A stretch of DNA of 64,000 nt from Galbula dea (taxonomy: Eukaryota; Chordata; Aves; Piciformes; Galbulidae): the NCBI GenBank assembly GCA_013399015.1, contig VWZX01002268.1:372001-436000 (forward strand). The letters are read 5' to 3'. How positions within the stretch are numbered: position 1 is the stretch's first letter; every line of letters begins with the position of its first letter. The notes beneath the pieces are model-generated. The model ran no database searches, had not been told where the DNA came from, and was given only the letters and a program-made list of their open reading frames with translations. The position numbers and the translations under genes were made by a program. Positions 40,066-51,400 of this stretch are shown here, one piece after another.

Positions 40066-40845
40066 TCCTTGCTAATGTTTTGGTAGTGGGAGGACTTCAA
40101 GGGTGGCCTTTGTGAGGAGGAACCACGGGCTGGCCATGCTGGATGCAGCTGGTTCCAGCCACTTCCAGCCATCTCTGCAACAGCTCCAACACAGGACAAA
40201 GCTAGCCCATCATTAAAAAAAAAAATAATAGGGATAAAAAAAGGAAGAAATAAGAGGGAAAATGTATGAGAAACAACCCTGCTGATACCAAGGTCAGAGT
40301 AGAAGAAGAGTCAGATGTGCTCCAGATGCCAGAGAGACATTCCCCGGCTGTTTGTGGAGGAGATCACAGTGAAACAGGTATCTCTGCAGATGATAGAGAG
40401 AATCACACCAGAGCAGGTGGGTTCTTACTGAAAGAAGCTGCCAGATACTGAAGAACTCATGCTGGAGCAGGTTCATCTCATAAGAACTGCAGCTGATGGT
40501 GGAGAGCTTGTTCTGGATCAGGTTTATCCAGAAAGACTGCAGCCTGTGAAAAGGACTGGGTAGGAGCATTCCTTGAAGAGTGGTAGCCAATGGGACACAC
40601 TCACATTGGAGCAGGGGAAAAGTGTGAGAGAGAAGCAGCAGCAGAGAAGAGCTGTCATGGTCTGACTGCAACCCCCTACTCCCCATCCCCATTTCACCAC
40701 TCAGGGTGTGTTGAGATTGAGGAGCCAGGAATAAAGGAGTAAAGTTAAGACTGGGGAAAAGGGTTGAGTAGGAAGAAGGTGTTTTATGTTTTGTCTTTAT
40801 TTCTCAATATCCAAATCATTTTGTAATCAATGGATAGAAATTGGC
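40066..40845 (+). mobile_element. LTR-like avian repeat with internal minisatellite
   Basis: A less AT-rich element of about 780 bp that shares its 3' part with the copy at 59.84-60.19 kb. Order: a GGGCTGGCCATG... and GGTTCCAGCCACTTCCAGCC segment (~40127-40172); an A-rich patch; tandem units starting GAGCAGG or similar at 40411, 40465, 40516, 40564 and 40609; GGGGAAAAGTGTGAG; a CTGCAACCCCCTACTCCCC segment (~40666); and a GTGTTTTATGTTTTGTCTTTATTTCTC segment (~40780-40806) before homology fades. From memory of bird genomes this is a widespread LTR-type family, probably from an endogenous retrovirus-like element, but I cannot give its database name. No retroviral gene is present, and the 61-codon plus and 132-codon minus frames in it are products of the tandem units, not genes. 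Confidence 0.72.
40372..40620 (+). repeat. Internal tandem array, units 54, 51, 48, 45 bp
   Basis: Units begin with GAGCAGG or a close variant at 40411, 40465, 40516 (GATCAGG), 40564 (GAGCATT) and 40609, giving lengths of 54, 51, 48 and 45 bp. A possible extra unit starts at 40372 (AAACAGG), 39 bp before the first. Within units a GAA-rich segment and a (C/A)TG(C/T)AGCC-like word recur. Units are diverged, so the array is old. Loss of 3 bp per unit keeps a frame open across it, but this is probably coincidence. Confidence 0.75.
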
Positions 40846-43800
40846 AACTTTGAAGGAAATGCAACTGACCTGTTTAAGGAGGAGGTGAAATGAGTCTCAC
40901 CTTGATTAGAAAGAGACACAGGAGTGATTAGCTCAGGCTTAGATATCCAGCTTCCATACATCCAGATCTCTCTTTGTGTTTCACCCTTTTAAGTTCTGGA
41001 TACAAACTTTGATGTACTGTCAGAGAATATTCTATTTATACTTTACTAGCTTTGTTTCCTGTAATAATCATTAACAAGAGAGCAGTTGCTTTTTTTTTCA
41101 TTGTGGTTCATTCTCACCAAACCTTTTTCTTTTTTTTTTCTTACTTCCCTTTTATGAGAGAAGAAAAAGAAGAATAAAGATGACAGTCAAAGGGGTTTGG
41201 AAAAATATTTATAAAGTATTAGGGATTATATTGCGTTATAGATCTCTTTTCTCCATATGGGCATTACTACACACTCCTGATTGATCCTAGTAACACCAAC
41301 CTTTTCATCAGTATCCAAAGGAAAAAAGCATTTCTGACCTTTTATTAAAAAAGTGAATTGTTTTATTCTCTTGGCTGTTTATCAACACTGTTATCATACA
41401 ATAATTAACTGGTGACAATAATTTAATTTCTCAGTGATGTCAACATAATCTGTAAAATACATTACTGAACCTTACTCATTGCATCTGACGTACTTTGCAT
41501 TTTGCCTGGCTGGCCATGCAGCCTCTCTTTGGAGATTTAGGTTGCCAGAAATGTAACAGAGAACAAGAATGGCTTCCTGCCAATCAAATTATAGAACACT
41601 GAAAAGGTCAGAGTTACACAATATATTATTGTCTTTCAGAGCTTGTACTGGGTATTAAAATACTCTGATGTTTCATTTCACTGACAAAGATTGTAATGAG
41701 AACAGGAAACAAGACAGAATGGATCAGTTTTTGTGACCACAATTTTTATAAGGATGAGAAATGGAAAAATAGGGAAAAGAAACCCACCAAACCCCCAGCC
41801 ACTTCTCATTATATCTAGACTTCTATATTTGAGTTTTTTCAGTTAGGAAAATCCAAAGAAAAATTCCTTAGACCAGAACTGTCCAGGCAGCTCTGGGTTA
41901 GAGACAGAATATAGTAATACTGTCTCAGGAGTAGGATGTGAAATGAATTGTGAGAAAAAATGAACAGATCTAAATAGTAGGTATAGTAGGTACAGTAGAA
42001 ACTGCACCAGGCAGTTTCCTGCTGTAATTTACTGTATGCTCTGCAAAATTCAAAGTAGGTGTTCTAGATACCACTTCAGGGTAGAGGGAAATCAAAGCTC
42101 AAAAACCCTTCCACGCCTGATGAATTCGTGGATGAATACCAGGAAAGCTGACATTCTTGGACTTGAGGACCCTTTGTGAAATCAATCTTTAAGCTCATTA
42201 CTGTTTTACCATGTGGGGTTTAGTCCAAACGTCCTGTAGCTTCTGTCTCAATTATCACACACAAATAATATGACTAAAATACATTCTAACTCTGAAGTCT
42301 TTTATTACCTCTTTCCTCTACTGAAAATGGCTATATAAAGGAATGGTTATGTTGTTTTTAATTTCTTTTGAGTCATATGTTTGTGTCTATATTATGGTAC
42401 AGTTTGTTTCTACCAACTGTTTCTCATCTCAGATAAGTGGGATTAACTTGGAAATTACAGGCAATGTTGCAACAATTATTCATCAGCGGAAAACAAAAAT
42501 TGTTTCTCAGCTTAATGTCAAAGTCAATAATATGACCATTCCTATTTCTTAAAGTCAGAGAAAGCAAGTAGTGATCTGTAGTGATCATTACTTGCATAAG
42601 AATATAGAAAAAAATTGTTGTGGAAAGTGAAAATGAATGAACTCATAGAAAGCTTGGAAAAAAATAAATCTATGCCTATTGGATAGGACTTATGAAAAAT
42701 ACTACACAGGTATTACCTTCCTTAGCATAGATTGTGTAATTTATGTTGTGCCATTTGTTGTTCTTGACATAATCATTAGGAAAAGAAGAGAGAGCCCAGA
42801 TATAATGATCTACAAAATCTAGAAGTGATTGGTACAAACTATACAACTCTTTGACCTTTCTAATGTTCTGACAGTCAGTTAGCCTTTCTCAATTCTCCTT
42901 CAGAGTATCAATCATCTCTGGAAAGAGGAAGGAAAATAAAAACAAACAAACAAACAAACAAAAATTAAAAGCTCAGAGGGAAAAAAAAAGAAAGAGGCTA
43001 CTACCCAAGTGGGGAAAGAAAAAAAAAAAAGGAGGGACAGAGTTGTTGTTGACTGCTTGGATTTATTATATGACTGCAAAGGCTTGCACAATTGATTGCT
43101 CATTTAATGACATTAAGTCCTGTCTTGCAACTGCACGGCTCTGATCTATACTTCAAATTAAATTCCTGTTGTCCTAAATGCTGTGAGAGATCACTTGGTG
43201 AATTGCTTTGAAATACATACTTACAAGTTGTTCTTTACAAGGTAGTAAGAAGCCTGCATTTTAAAACTTGCAGTGTAAATCTAATATATTTAAAATTAGT
43301 AACAAAGCAAGCAAAAACATTTTACAAACCAGGTTGTAATGGGTCATTAGGAACCAGTTCTGGACACTAAATTTTGTTGAGTCAAATCTGTGAAGCCTGT
43401 GATTGACAAATATTGTAGAACACAATGCCAGAAAGGATACCAAACATGACCTACAGTAAAAGCTAAGATTAACATTCTCAATGGGTGATAAGGTGAACTC
43501 AAGAAACAATCAATCTGCTTTCTAATATTGTCTCTGATGCACAGTTAGAAATTTCTGTAACCTAGTCTAGTATCTAGCAATTTCGCAATTTCACAGTTTA
43601 AATAAAAAGTCTTATTACTGGACCAAATTTGCTTAGCTTCAATTTTAAGACACTGTAAATTGTTAAACTTCTGTGGGCATTGCATATTACTGAGTTTTAT
43701 TTTTATACACAGATATTTAGAATGGGATTAATCTCAACTAAATTTAAAAGTAAGGCTCAGTTTGAGGTGAAGAACTTGAAATTTTATGTGTGTATGTAAG

Positions 43801-44974
43801 GCTCTGTAAGTGTGCTAAATTTTAAAAAATCCTGGGTTTAGACAGTGGAGTCAACAGAACTTGGAGGTCTATGCAGCTGGACAGAAAACAGATTGGGTAA
43901 AATTTCCCTCCAGGCTCTTTTAACTGTACTGTCCATTGACAACAACAGGATTCTAGTTATTTACTGCAGAGATACTCATCTGGTTTAAGTATCTCAATTT
44001 TTCCTTGAATCATAGTTTTGCTGACTATGTTTCTTTCCACTGAATGTTGCTAACTCAAATATTTCCCAAAATCTGAACAATGGTATATCTATCTTCATAA
44101 ATGTGTCCAAGAAGGACATGTAGACATGTTAAAAAGAGCAGTAAGATAGGAAACAATTTCCACTGTCAATAAGTGCCAGCTAATAAAGTTTAAGGACTTT
44201 AGTATTTCCTTTGAAGACAGTGTGCCCACTTGACTGCTGAAAGTTAAGCAGGTGGTTAAGTTCCCTGCTGGGCTGGGGTCATTGCTTGTACTTCAAAGCA
44301 TATGTAGACTCATGATAAAATAGACTGAAAATTAAATGACAGCAATTAAACTGTGTTTATGTTGTCTTATGCTTTTGTTTAATCTACCTTTGTACTCTAC
44401 AGATCTCAAGGGCTGCTCATAGCATCTGGTCCACTGTTTGCAGCCTGTATAAAGATCTGAAATGTGGCTGATAATAAGCTTCCACTTATTAACTGATTAA
44501 CACATAGAAGTTCAGGAAACATTTAAAAGAAGCACAAAACAGCTGTGAAGTTCAAAACCAATATTGATGAATGACCTAAATCTCTAATCACATTGCTTTC
44601 TGTCTTCTAAATACTTCTATGAGAGTACCTTTTACTTTTCCAGTTGAGGAAAAGATGTAGGGGTTGGAGGGACTACAAGGTCAGAGGAAGGAAAGTAGAA
44701 AAAATTTGTTTGTTTGCTGGTTTAATTAAGAAATTGAATGCATTTATTTATTTATTTATGAATGAAAGTTATGATGCAATCAGACTGCATTTATAAGAGG
44801 AAAGAACTGGTGCCAAGGTCCTGCTTTGTTGCAACCTGTATTATAAATACAGATGAAAGACAGATTGTGTGTACACAAGAAAGGGTGCCAAGGGTGGAGG
44901 TAGTACTGATTCTTTTTTATCTAATTATTATTAGGAAGCTGTCATCAATACTCTTCAGTATCTGAGAGTTACTA
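40846..44974. other. AT-rich non-coding stretch
   Basis: No gene is recognised. Simple repeats: (CAAA)n at ~42941-42963, followed by purine-rich A runs to ~43033, and (TTTA)n at ~44743-44760. A hairpin at 42564-42595 is listed separately. Frames up to 82 codons lack domains. Confidence 0.6.
42564..42595. repeat. 13 bp inverted repeat, 6 nt loop (hairpin)
   Basis: GCAAGTAGTGATC (42564-42576) and GATCATTACTTGC (42583-42595) pair along 13 positions with one G-T mismatch that would be a G-U wobble in RNA; the loop is TGTAGT. The word GTAGTGATC also recurs directly across the loop. The stem is too short for a typical pri-miRNA (about 30 bp), and flanking bases do not extend it. I treat it as an inverted repeat of unknown meaning. 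Confidence 0.7.
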
Positions 44975-45090
44975 TGTCCTGCTCTGCTGTCCCTACAGCA
45001 GATATTGGGGTGGTTGAAGTCTCCTTTGAGGACCAGAGCCTGCAAATATAAGACTGTGTCAAACTGCCTTTAGTAGTCTACCAGAAACAG
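44975..45090 (-). mobile_element. CR1 ORF2 endonuclease-domain remnant
   Basis: On the minus strand, 45001-45024 reads GDFNHPNI, preceded in the same frame by QALVLK. The GDFNHP motif is the hallmark of the apurinic/apyrimidinic-type endonuclease of CR1-clade LINEs. Surrounding words (GAGGACCAGAGCCTGC, CCCTACAGCAGATATTGGGG) also match this part of ORF2. It is an isolated 5' piece, without RT or 3' end nearby, so it must derive from a longer copy later broken by deletion. Ends are approximate. Confidence 0.75.
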
Positions 45091-47879
45091 GAAGTGATGG
45101 TTATTTTCAAACTCCCTAACTTTCAGACACTCTTTGCATACTTTTGACTTTCTAATTCTGCCTTGAATGAAGTTAGATGCATTTACAATGAACTCTAACT
45201 TAATGAAGTGTTTCTGATCAGGATGGGAAAAAAAATAAAAAGCCAGCACTAGTTTAAAAATTATGAATGTCAACAAAGACAAATTTTAATGGTCATATTA
45301 AATGTTGCACTGAGCCTGAATATTTCTGTCTGGGCTTATTCATCTCATTTACATCAATGACAGCAGATGCATATTTGAATGAGTTTAGTAAAAACTTTGT
45401 TTCATCACTGCACCACTTTTGTTTTACACACTTAGGCTGAGAAATGGTAGTAAGTAATTGAAGCATGTACTGGGGAATGCATATCAGGAACACATTTTGG
45501 GTGCATACCACAAAATGCAGTTCTCCTGCATGCCAGAGTTACTCACAGAGTAGGAGCAAGCAATGTGTAATGCTCTGTCAGAGCTTCAGAGCAAAGTATT
45601 ACTATTAACATATTTTGTTTTCCAGTCTATTCTCTTCTCAAAGTTGTACCACTAGCGCATTCTATACATATGTGCCTTCAACACAAGAAAAAAACCCCTC
45701 TCTTTTTGCCTTCTTACAGCCACTTGAATTTATCCTTAATACTGATCAAAGGCAATCTCTTGTGGATAAGTATTCATGCATTTCAACCACTCTGTTGCCT
45801 TTTAATTCATTAGGAATTCTTATCATGAAAATATAATCAATATTTGTTGGAAATACACCTTAGGCAGAGAAGATTTTCAATCAATTATTGTCTTTTTAAG
45901 TATTGAAAATTATGTCTTCCACTAGTTCAAAACGAACAAAGAGGAAATTGGCAACTGACTGACTTCTATGCTTTCCCATGTTAAGAATTCTACCTCATAT
46001 TTAGAAGAAGATTTTTGTTTGTTTTTTCATTCAACTATATATAGAGAGACTACAGTGTTTCAAATCCACCACCAGTGACCCTGTGAGATGCAGCTTTAAA
46101 TGCATTTATCAGGTCTTTTTTTGTGCAATTAAAACAAACAAAAATACCCCCAAAACCCCAACCAAATGAAAAAACCCCCAAATATTCTATTTGACTAAAA
46201 ATAAATATGTTTCTGTCACTGAATGAACCATTAACCTAGCTGTAGAAAACATACATTTCCATCATGATTTTAGAAGGTTTCAATATGAAGTTCCCACCGG
46301 GGCAAGTAACTGCTAATACTTCAGGCTTTGGTTTCTTTATTTTTGTTAGCTACACAAATATTTAAATATTACAGACCAAATTAATCTCCTTATCAGGAAG
46401 AACTGAGAGAATCACTTCTCAAAAGAACCATAACCATATGCAAAACACTCTTGAAAGAAGTGGCATGTTTTGCTTCAAATCCCTTCAGACAAGAGAAAAG
46501 CAAGTTTTCCACAACCTAAATATGGATGCAAACCATTCTGCTGGTGAATCAAGAGGAAACCATGGTGTCCTTATGTGTTTTTCTAGATTAACAAAACTGC
46601 CTTCCTGTATTACTATCAAAACTGAGTTATAGTTATTAGATTCAAGTTAACGTGCACAGAATAAGCAAAGCCCTCTTCTTGGTATGTTTTGCTTTAAGCA
46701 TGAACTTTGAAATATTCTTTCTTAGTCTGTAGAGAGCCATGTTTTGATTGTTATTAAATTTGCTTAGCATAAGAGAAGTGTTTGGTACCAATAAAACATT
46801 TAAAAGATATGTCATATAATTTAGGTCCCATGGAGTCATTAGACTTAATATGGTCAGTATTACTCCCATTTATTGTTGCCTAATAAGATTACATGTAGAA
46901 ACTATAGTACTTAATTTACTTTTAACCTATGCTGAAACAACGATATCCTGAAGAGCCCATTTATGATTTGTGTTGCAATTAACAAGAAGATTTTTTTTTC
47001 AAGTGGAGAGAAGGATCAAACCCTTTGTTTCTTTTTATTGGCATAATTGTGTTCCCCTGGTGCTTTCAGAAAGAATGCTGTAGGGAATTTCATTCTGTAG
47101 CTGAGTCAGCAGCTGTTGTCATCTCTTGGTTTCCATCACTGCAAACTTAGTTGTGTTAGCAGTACTTGCATACAAGCTCTTAACAGATTCATAATTATTC
47201 TGTCACTAATGCCCAACCATTTGCCCATTCCACTACTGTAACTTAGGACAACAACCTTCCTTCTCAAATCTAATAGTTACAGGAACAGTACCAGGCAAGA
47301 TCAAAGTGGCAACCAACCATAAAAATTAATGTTGCTATATAATTTTTGCATGTTAACAAAATATTTCCTTCCTTCATCCCTCCCAATACCATTTTCTATT
47401 TTGCCACATAACTGTGTTTCCATAGGCAGATATATTTCTCTTTGTGGAAGTACTCCAGTTATCTCCTGATGTGTGAATGTCTCAACAACTCCTAGGGCAG
47501 TTTAGTGCCTTGTAAAACTTATTAGCTATCATGTAATGCTATTCATTTAGTAAACTACTAGCACCAAGCCCATCAGTCTCATAGCACAAGAATTTATCTC
47601 TTCTGCTAATGGTAAAATCTTTATGTAGGTTTTATCTTCAGCTAATGTTATGTCACACCATTCAGGTTTGTAAGCTGATTTATTTTTCTTCCTGGCCATA
47701 ACACTGTGAATTATGTATTTGACTACAAATGACTCCACTGTGAATGAATCATAATCTGATATATTTATACTAAGCGGTATAAATAAAATATCAACAGAGT
47801 CTCAGAAATCCTCATTCAATATCATGTTGTACCTCACTTCTTAATACTGCATAAAAGGTCAGCACTTACTTTGTTTTAG
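45091..47879. other. AT-rich non-coding stretch
   Basis: No gene or further repeat is recognised. An A/C-rich patch with several C runs lies at about 46130-46185 (its complement is a G/T-rich tract). Frames of up to 75 codons have no domain signals. Confidence 0.6.
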
Positions 47880-48181
47880 TCACAGAATCACAGAATCAGG
47901 AAGATGGTTAAGGTTGGAAGGGATTACCAGATGTCATCAAGTGCAACCTCCACGCTCTAGCAGGATCCGCTAGAGCACATTACTCAAGATTATGTCAAGA
48001 TAGCTTTTGACTATCTCCAAGGGAGAAGACTCCACCACCTCTCTGGACAACATGTTCCAGTGCTCAGTCACCCTTACAGTAAAGAAGTTCTTCCTGGAGT
48101 TAGGTGGAACTTTCTGTGTTCCAGTTTGTGCCTGTTGTCTCACATCCTATTGTTTGGCACCACTGAGAACAGCCTGGCTTA
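47880..48181 (-). mobile_element. CR1 LINE 3' end (first of two abutting copies)
   Basis: Minus-strand CR1 3' end. Tail octamers CACAGAATCACAGAATC at 47881-47897, then AGGTTGGAAGGGATTACC (3' UTR), the ACTCCACCACCTCTCTGGACAACATGTTCCAGTGC segment (HWN-equivalent region, ~48028-48062), AAGAAGTTCTTCCTGG (~48082), and the CCTGTTGTCTCACATCC segment. It stops at 48181, where the tail of another CR1 begins directly. The 3' UTR differs from that of the next copy, so these are two subfamilies or two ages. Confidence 0.9.
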
Positions 48182-48442
48182 TAGAATCATAAAATCATTA
48201 TGGTTGGAAAAGACCTCTGAGGTCATGAAGTCCAACTATCCACCCAACATTACTATGCTCACTGCTAGACCATATCCCCAAGCACCACATCTACACATTT
48301 TCTCAACACTTGCAGGGCAGTGATTCCACCACCCCCTTAGGCAGCCTGTTCCAATGCCTGATAAACCTCTCAGTGAAAAAGTTCTTCCTAAAATCCAACC
48401 TGAACCTCCCCTGGTGCAACTCTCCCCATTCCTTCCCATGGT
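48182..48442 (-). mobile_element. CR1 LINE 3' end (second of two abutting copies)
   Basis: A second minus-strand CR1 3' end starts at 48182 with TAGAATCATAAAATCATTATGG and GTTGGAAAAGACCTCTGAGG, continues through the GTGATTCCACCACCCCC and GCAGCCTGTTCCAATGCC segments and AAAAAGTTCTTCC, and is truncated near 48442 after CCTGGTGCAACTCTCCCC. It abuts the first copy without spacer. The first element does not resume to its right, so simple insertion inside a longer copy is not visible. Confidence 0.9.
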
Positions 48443-51400
48443 AGGCATTTCCCCACTCTATTTTTTCTTATTATTCTGTTACACACAAAAGATGAAAACA
48501 AGAATGTAGGTCAGTTGCTGAATTAAATTTCATCAGAATTTGTAATTTATTGCTGTATTAAAGACGAACACATCACATTATAGAGGTTCTGCTTGGTTCT
48601 TTTTATAATATAATATATAAAGCAAATTATTATTTCACCAGGCTACCATGCTGCTTACTATAGTAGAGCTACATACAATAATTACACTTAGTGTCATCCA
48701 AACCCTCATCAGGATAGGGAGATTGGTTTCTTTCAATAGTTGCTTGTATAAGTTAACTATATCTGCATAATTGGCAGTAAAAACTATTGTTAGAGCTGCT
48801 TGAAAAGGGTTTAAGGGCATAATCCTTTTGTTTTGTTTTGTTTTGTTTTGCTTTCAGAATTGCTTCATAGTCATATTGAAAGAAAGATGCTATGGATTTT
48901 ACTGGAGGCATTTTTCTATTTTGTATTTGAACAATATGTTATGGAAGGTAAAAGTGGAGTCAGAAAACAATGCAGGTAACTGTGAGCATATGACCCTGGT
49001 GTTATTTTTCAGGAGGGATTTTTTTGGTTTGGTTTTCTGCACATGAGCTTAAGGTCATGATTAATCAATATAGTTTAATCAGTTTGAGCAAAGGTATATT
49101 GTTACACAGCACTAAGATGAGTTCAAACTGTTAAAAAGACAAATGCACAATGAACAACAAAACCTAGTCTTCTATGCTGTTACCAAAATCAATTTCAATA
49201 GCAATCACTTACATTAGAGCAGTCTGCTTCTAATACAATGAAAAGGTCAGTACAATTTCTTGCCTAGTTAGCAATGTAACTTTCAAGCTTCCCTGGGCAA
49301 GAGTTGTGATCACAGTATCTGGCAAAGTCATTTTTTCACAGACCTTGTGTTTGTCACATTATTCTCCAGAGCTCAACAGTTTGTCTGTAGTATTCTTAAC
49401 TTCACAGCCTGCTTTCTCTTCCTTCTTGATTTCCTTTAGGAAAATTGACAATAACTGCACACTTCTTGTCATTAAGAAACAACACCACAGGATGGTAATA
49501 AATAATGTCTGGTTTTCATGTTACTATTCTTTAACTTTTTACCCTTAAACTCTCTGCAACTTTGTCACTGCAAGAGGAAAATGCTACTACTCCATGGTTG
49601 CGCTATTCCAGAAAAACAGAATGTGATTTGAGCAGTCAAAAAAGAAATCAAGAAGTTAACTCCCAAAAAATCACTTCCTCTACCAATTGAAAGGACCATC
49701 AATATGATTTTGAATACTTGCCTATGCAAGTGTATTTTTCATTTTTGTGCTGAAATAACTGAGTAAGAGAAGCTGTGAACCTATTATACAAAGACATATT
49801 TAGGACAACCTGTGAACTTTCTTGACTTATTTTTTGTTATCACTACAGAGATTCATTCAGTTAACAATGTTTCCAGTCAGGAACTGGAAGAGTGTCTGAT
49901 TTCTGAAAGGTTTTTTGTTGCCCATTAAAATAAGTTTTCCACATATTCCAGAGAAAACAGATCAGGTATCTAGCTCTTTAATATAGTATTTAGAATCAGT
50001 GTCAATGAATCTGGAAACTTATATAGAAAATACTGCTTTTTTATGGTCAAATTTCTCATTTTCATGAAGTTGTTTAAGAAATAAGAATTGGAAAGAGTAA
50101 AGATCCACTCTGGCTGTTAAATGTATGGCTCAAACATATTTTAGAGTAGTACTTTGATCCAGCTATACTAAATTCTTTAAAGGTCTGTGCCACACATGCA
50201 TAACATCTGTATCCTTTCCAAAAGATGTAGCCTCTACTCATTACCTACTAGACACACTAATCAATGTTTTTTGTAGAAAACTAATACACAGAATGTCAAA
50301 ATCAGCATTTATATCCTGAAAGAAAAGAAAATATTTGGAAAGAACTCACAAAATAAATAGTCTTTATTTTGCTAAATACATTAAGATAAAGTCTATGAAA
50401 GGAAAATAATGAAAAGAAAACCTTCAAAAGGAGACTGGTAGAAGGAAAAAAAGGAATTAAAAGCACTGAAGAGAAAACAAGACATGAGGGAAAAGGCACA
50501 GTATATAAGAAATGGTCCATAGATTTGAGTATTAAAAATACTTGAATTTCCAACATTCTTAACCAATTCAGTAACATATATTACATTAGTTTATAACAGA
50601 AACTATAGTCCTAAATAAGTTATTAACTTAAAAAAACCCAACCAAACAAACAAAATCTTTTTTTTTCATACTTTACTTATATAAAAGAATATTGTAAATC
50701 ACAAAACGTTTATGAAACAAGAATTTCATATCTCAGTTTTTGAAAAATCGGTCCTTGATTTTTTCCCCTGGTCTATGATTTGCAATTACAAGTTCTGTCA
50801 CTGGATTCAGTACTTTTTATTACACCTCTATTTCACTTCTTTTTCTTCCTTTCCTGTAATCTTTTACCATTTCCTGCTGGTTTGGAGAGAAAGCTATCAG
50901 TTCTGCTGCCCGTTTGCCTTTACATCTATTTGATTGTGTTCTTTTCCCTTCAATTGCTTTTGCCACTTGGGGTCTTAAGAGAGGAAAACTGTCTCCAAGA
51001 TGATATTTCGAAAACAATTTAGCCAGCCTTCATGCATTGTTTTCTGAAGTAGCAGCACAATCAGTAGCTGATACAATAACATCAGTGTGTTCTCAGATGT
51101 GATGTGTCCCATGCCAACTATAGATCTTACATAAAACCATGCTATGTCCCTTAAACATACCACTCTCTTTGACTTTTCTGATGTTTTGTAACCTGGGGAA
51201 AAAAAAGAGAAAGATTTTTTTTAAAGTTCATTCTACTCAGTGACCAGTTCCTATCTATACTTATCCAATGGTTGTGCAGTGCGTCCTCAATCTGAGCAAA
51301 TAAGTCTACAGCTATGACAATATTTATAACAGAAATATTGCAACATTGGCTATAGAAAAATCAAGTGGCCCTGAGCTTCAGTAATTTTAGGTGCAGTTTT

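Noticed and set aside
40294..40692. 132-codon minus-strand open frame
   Set aside because: It is the antisense translation of the LTR-like repeat and its tandem units, hence the Leu-, Ser- and His-rich repeats.
42564..42595. microRNA precursor
   Set aside because: Stem is only 13 bp and does not extend into the flanks; a typical precursor stem is more than twice as long.
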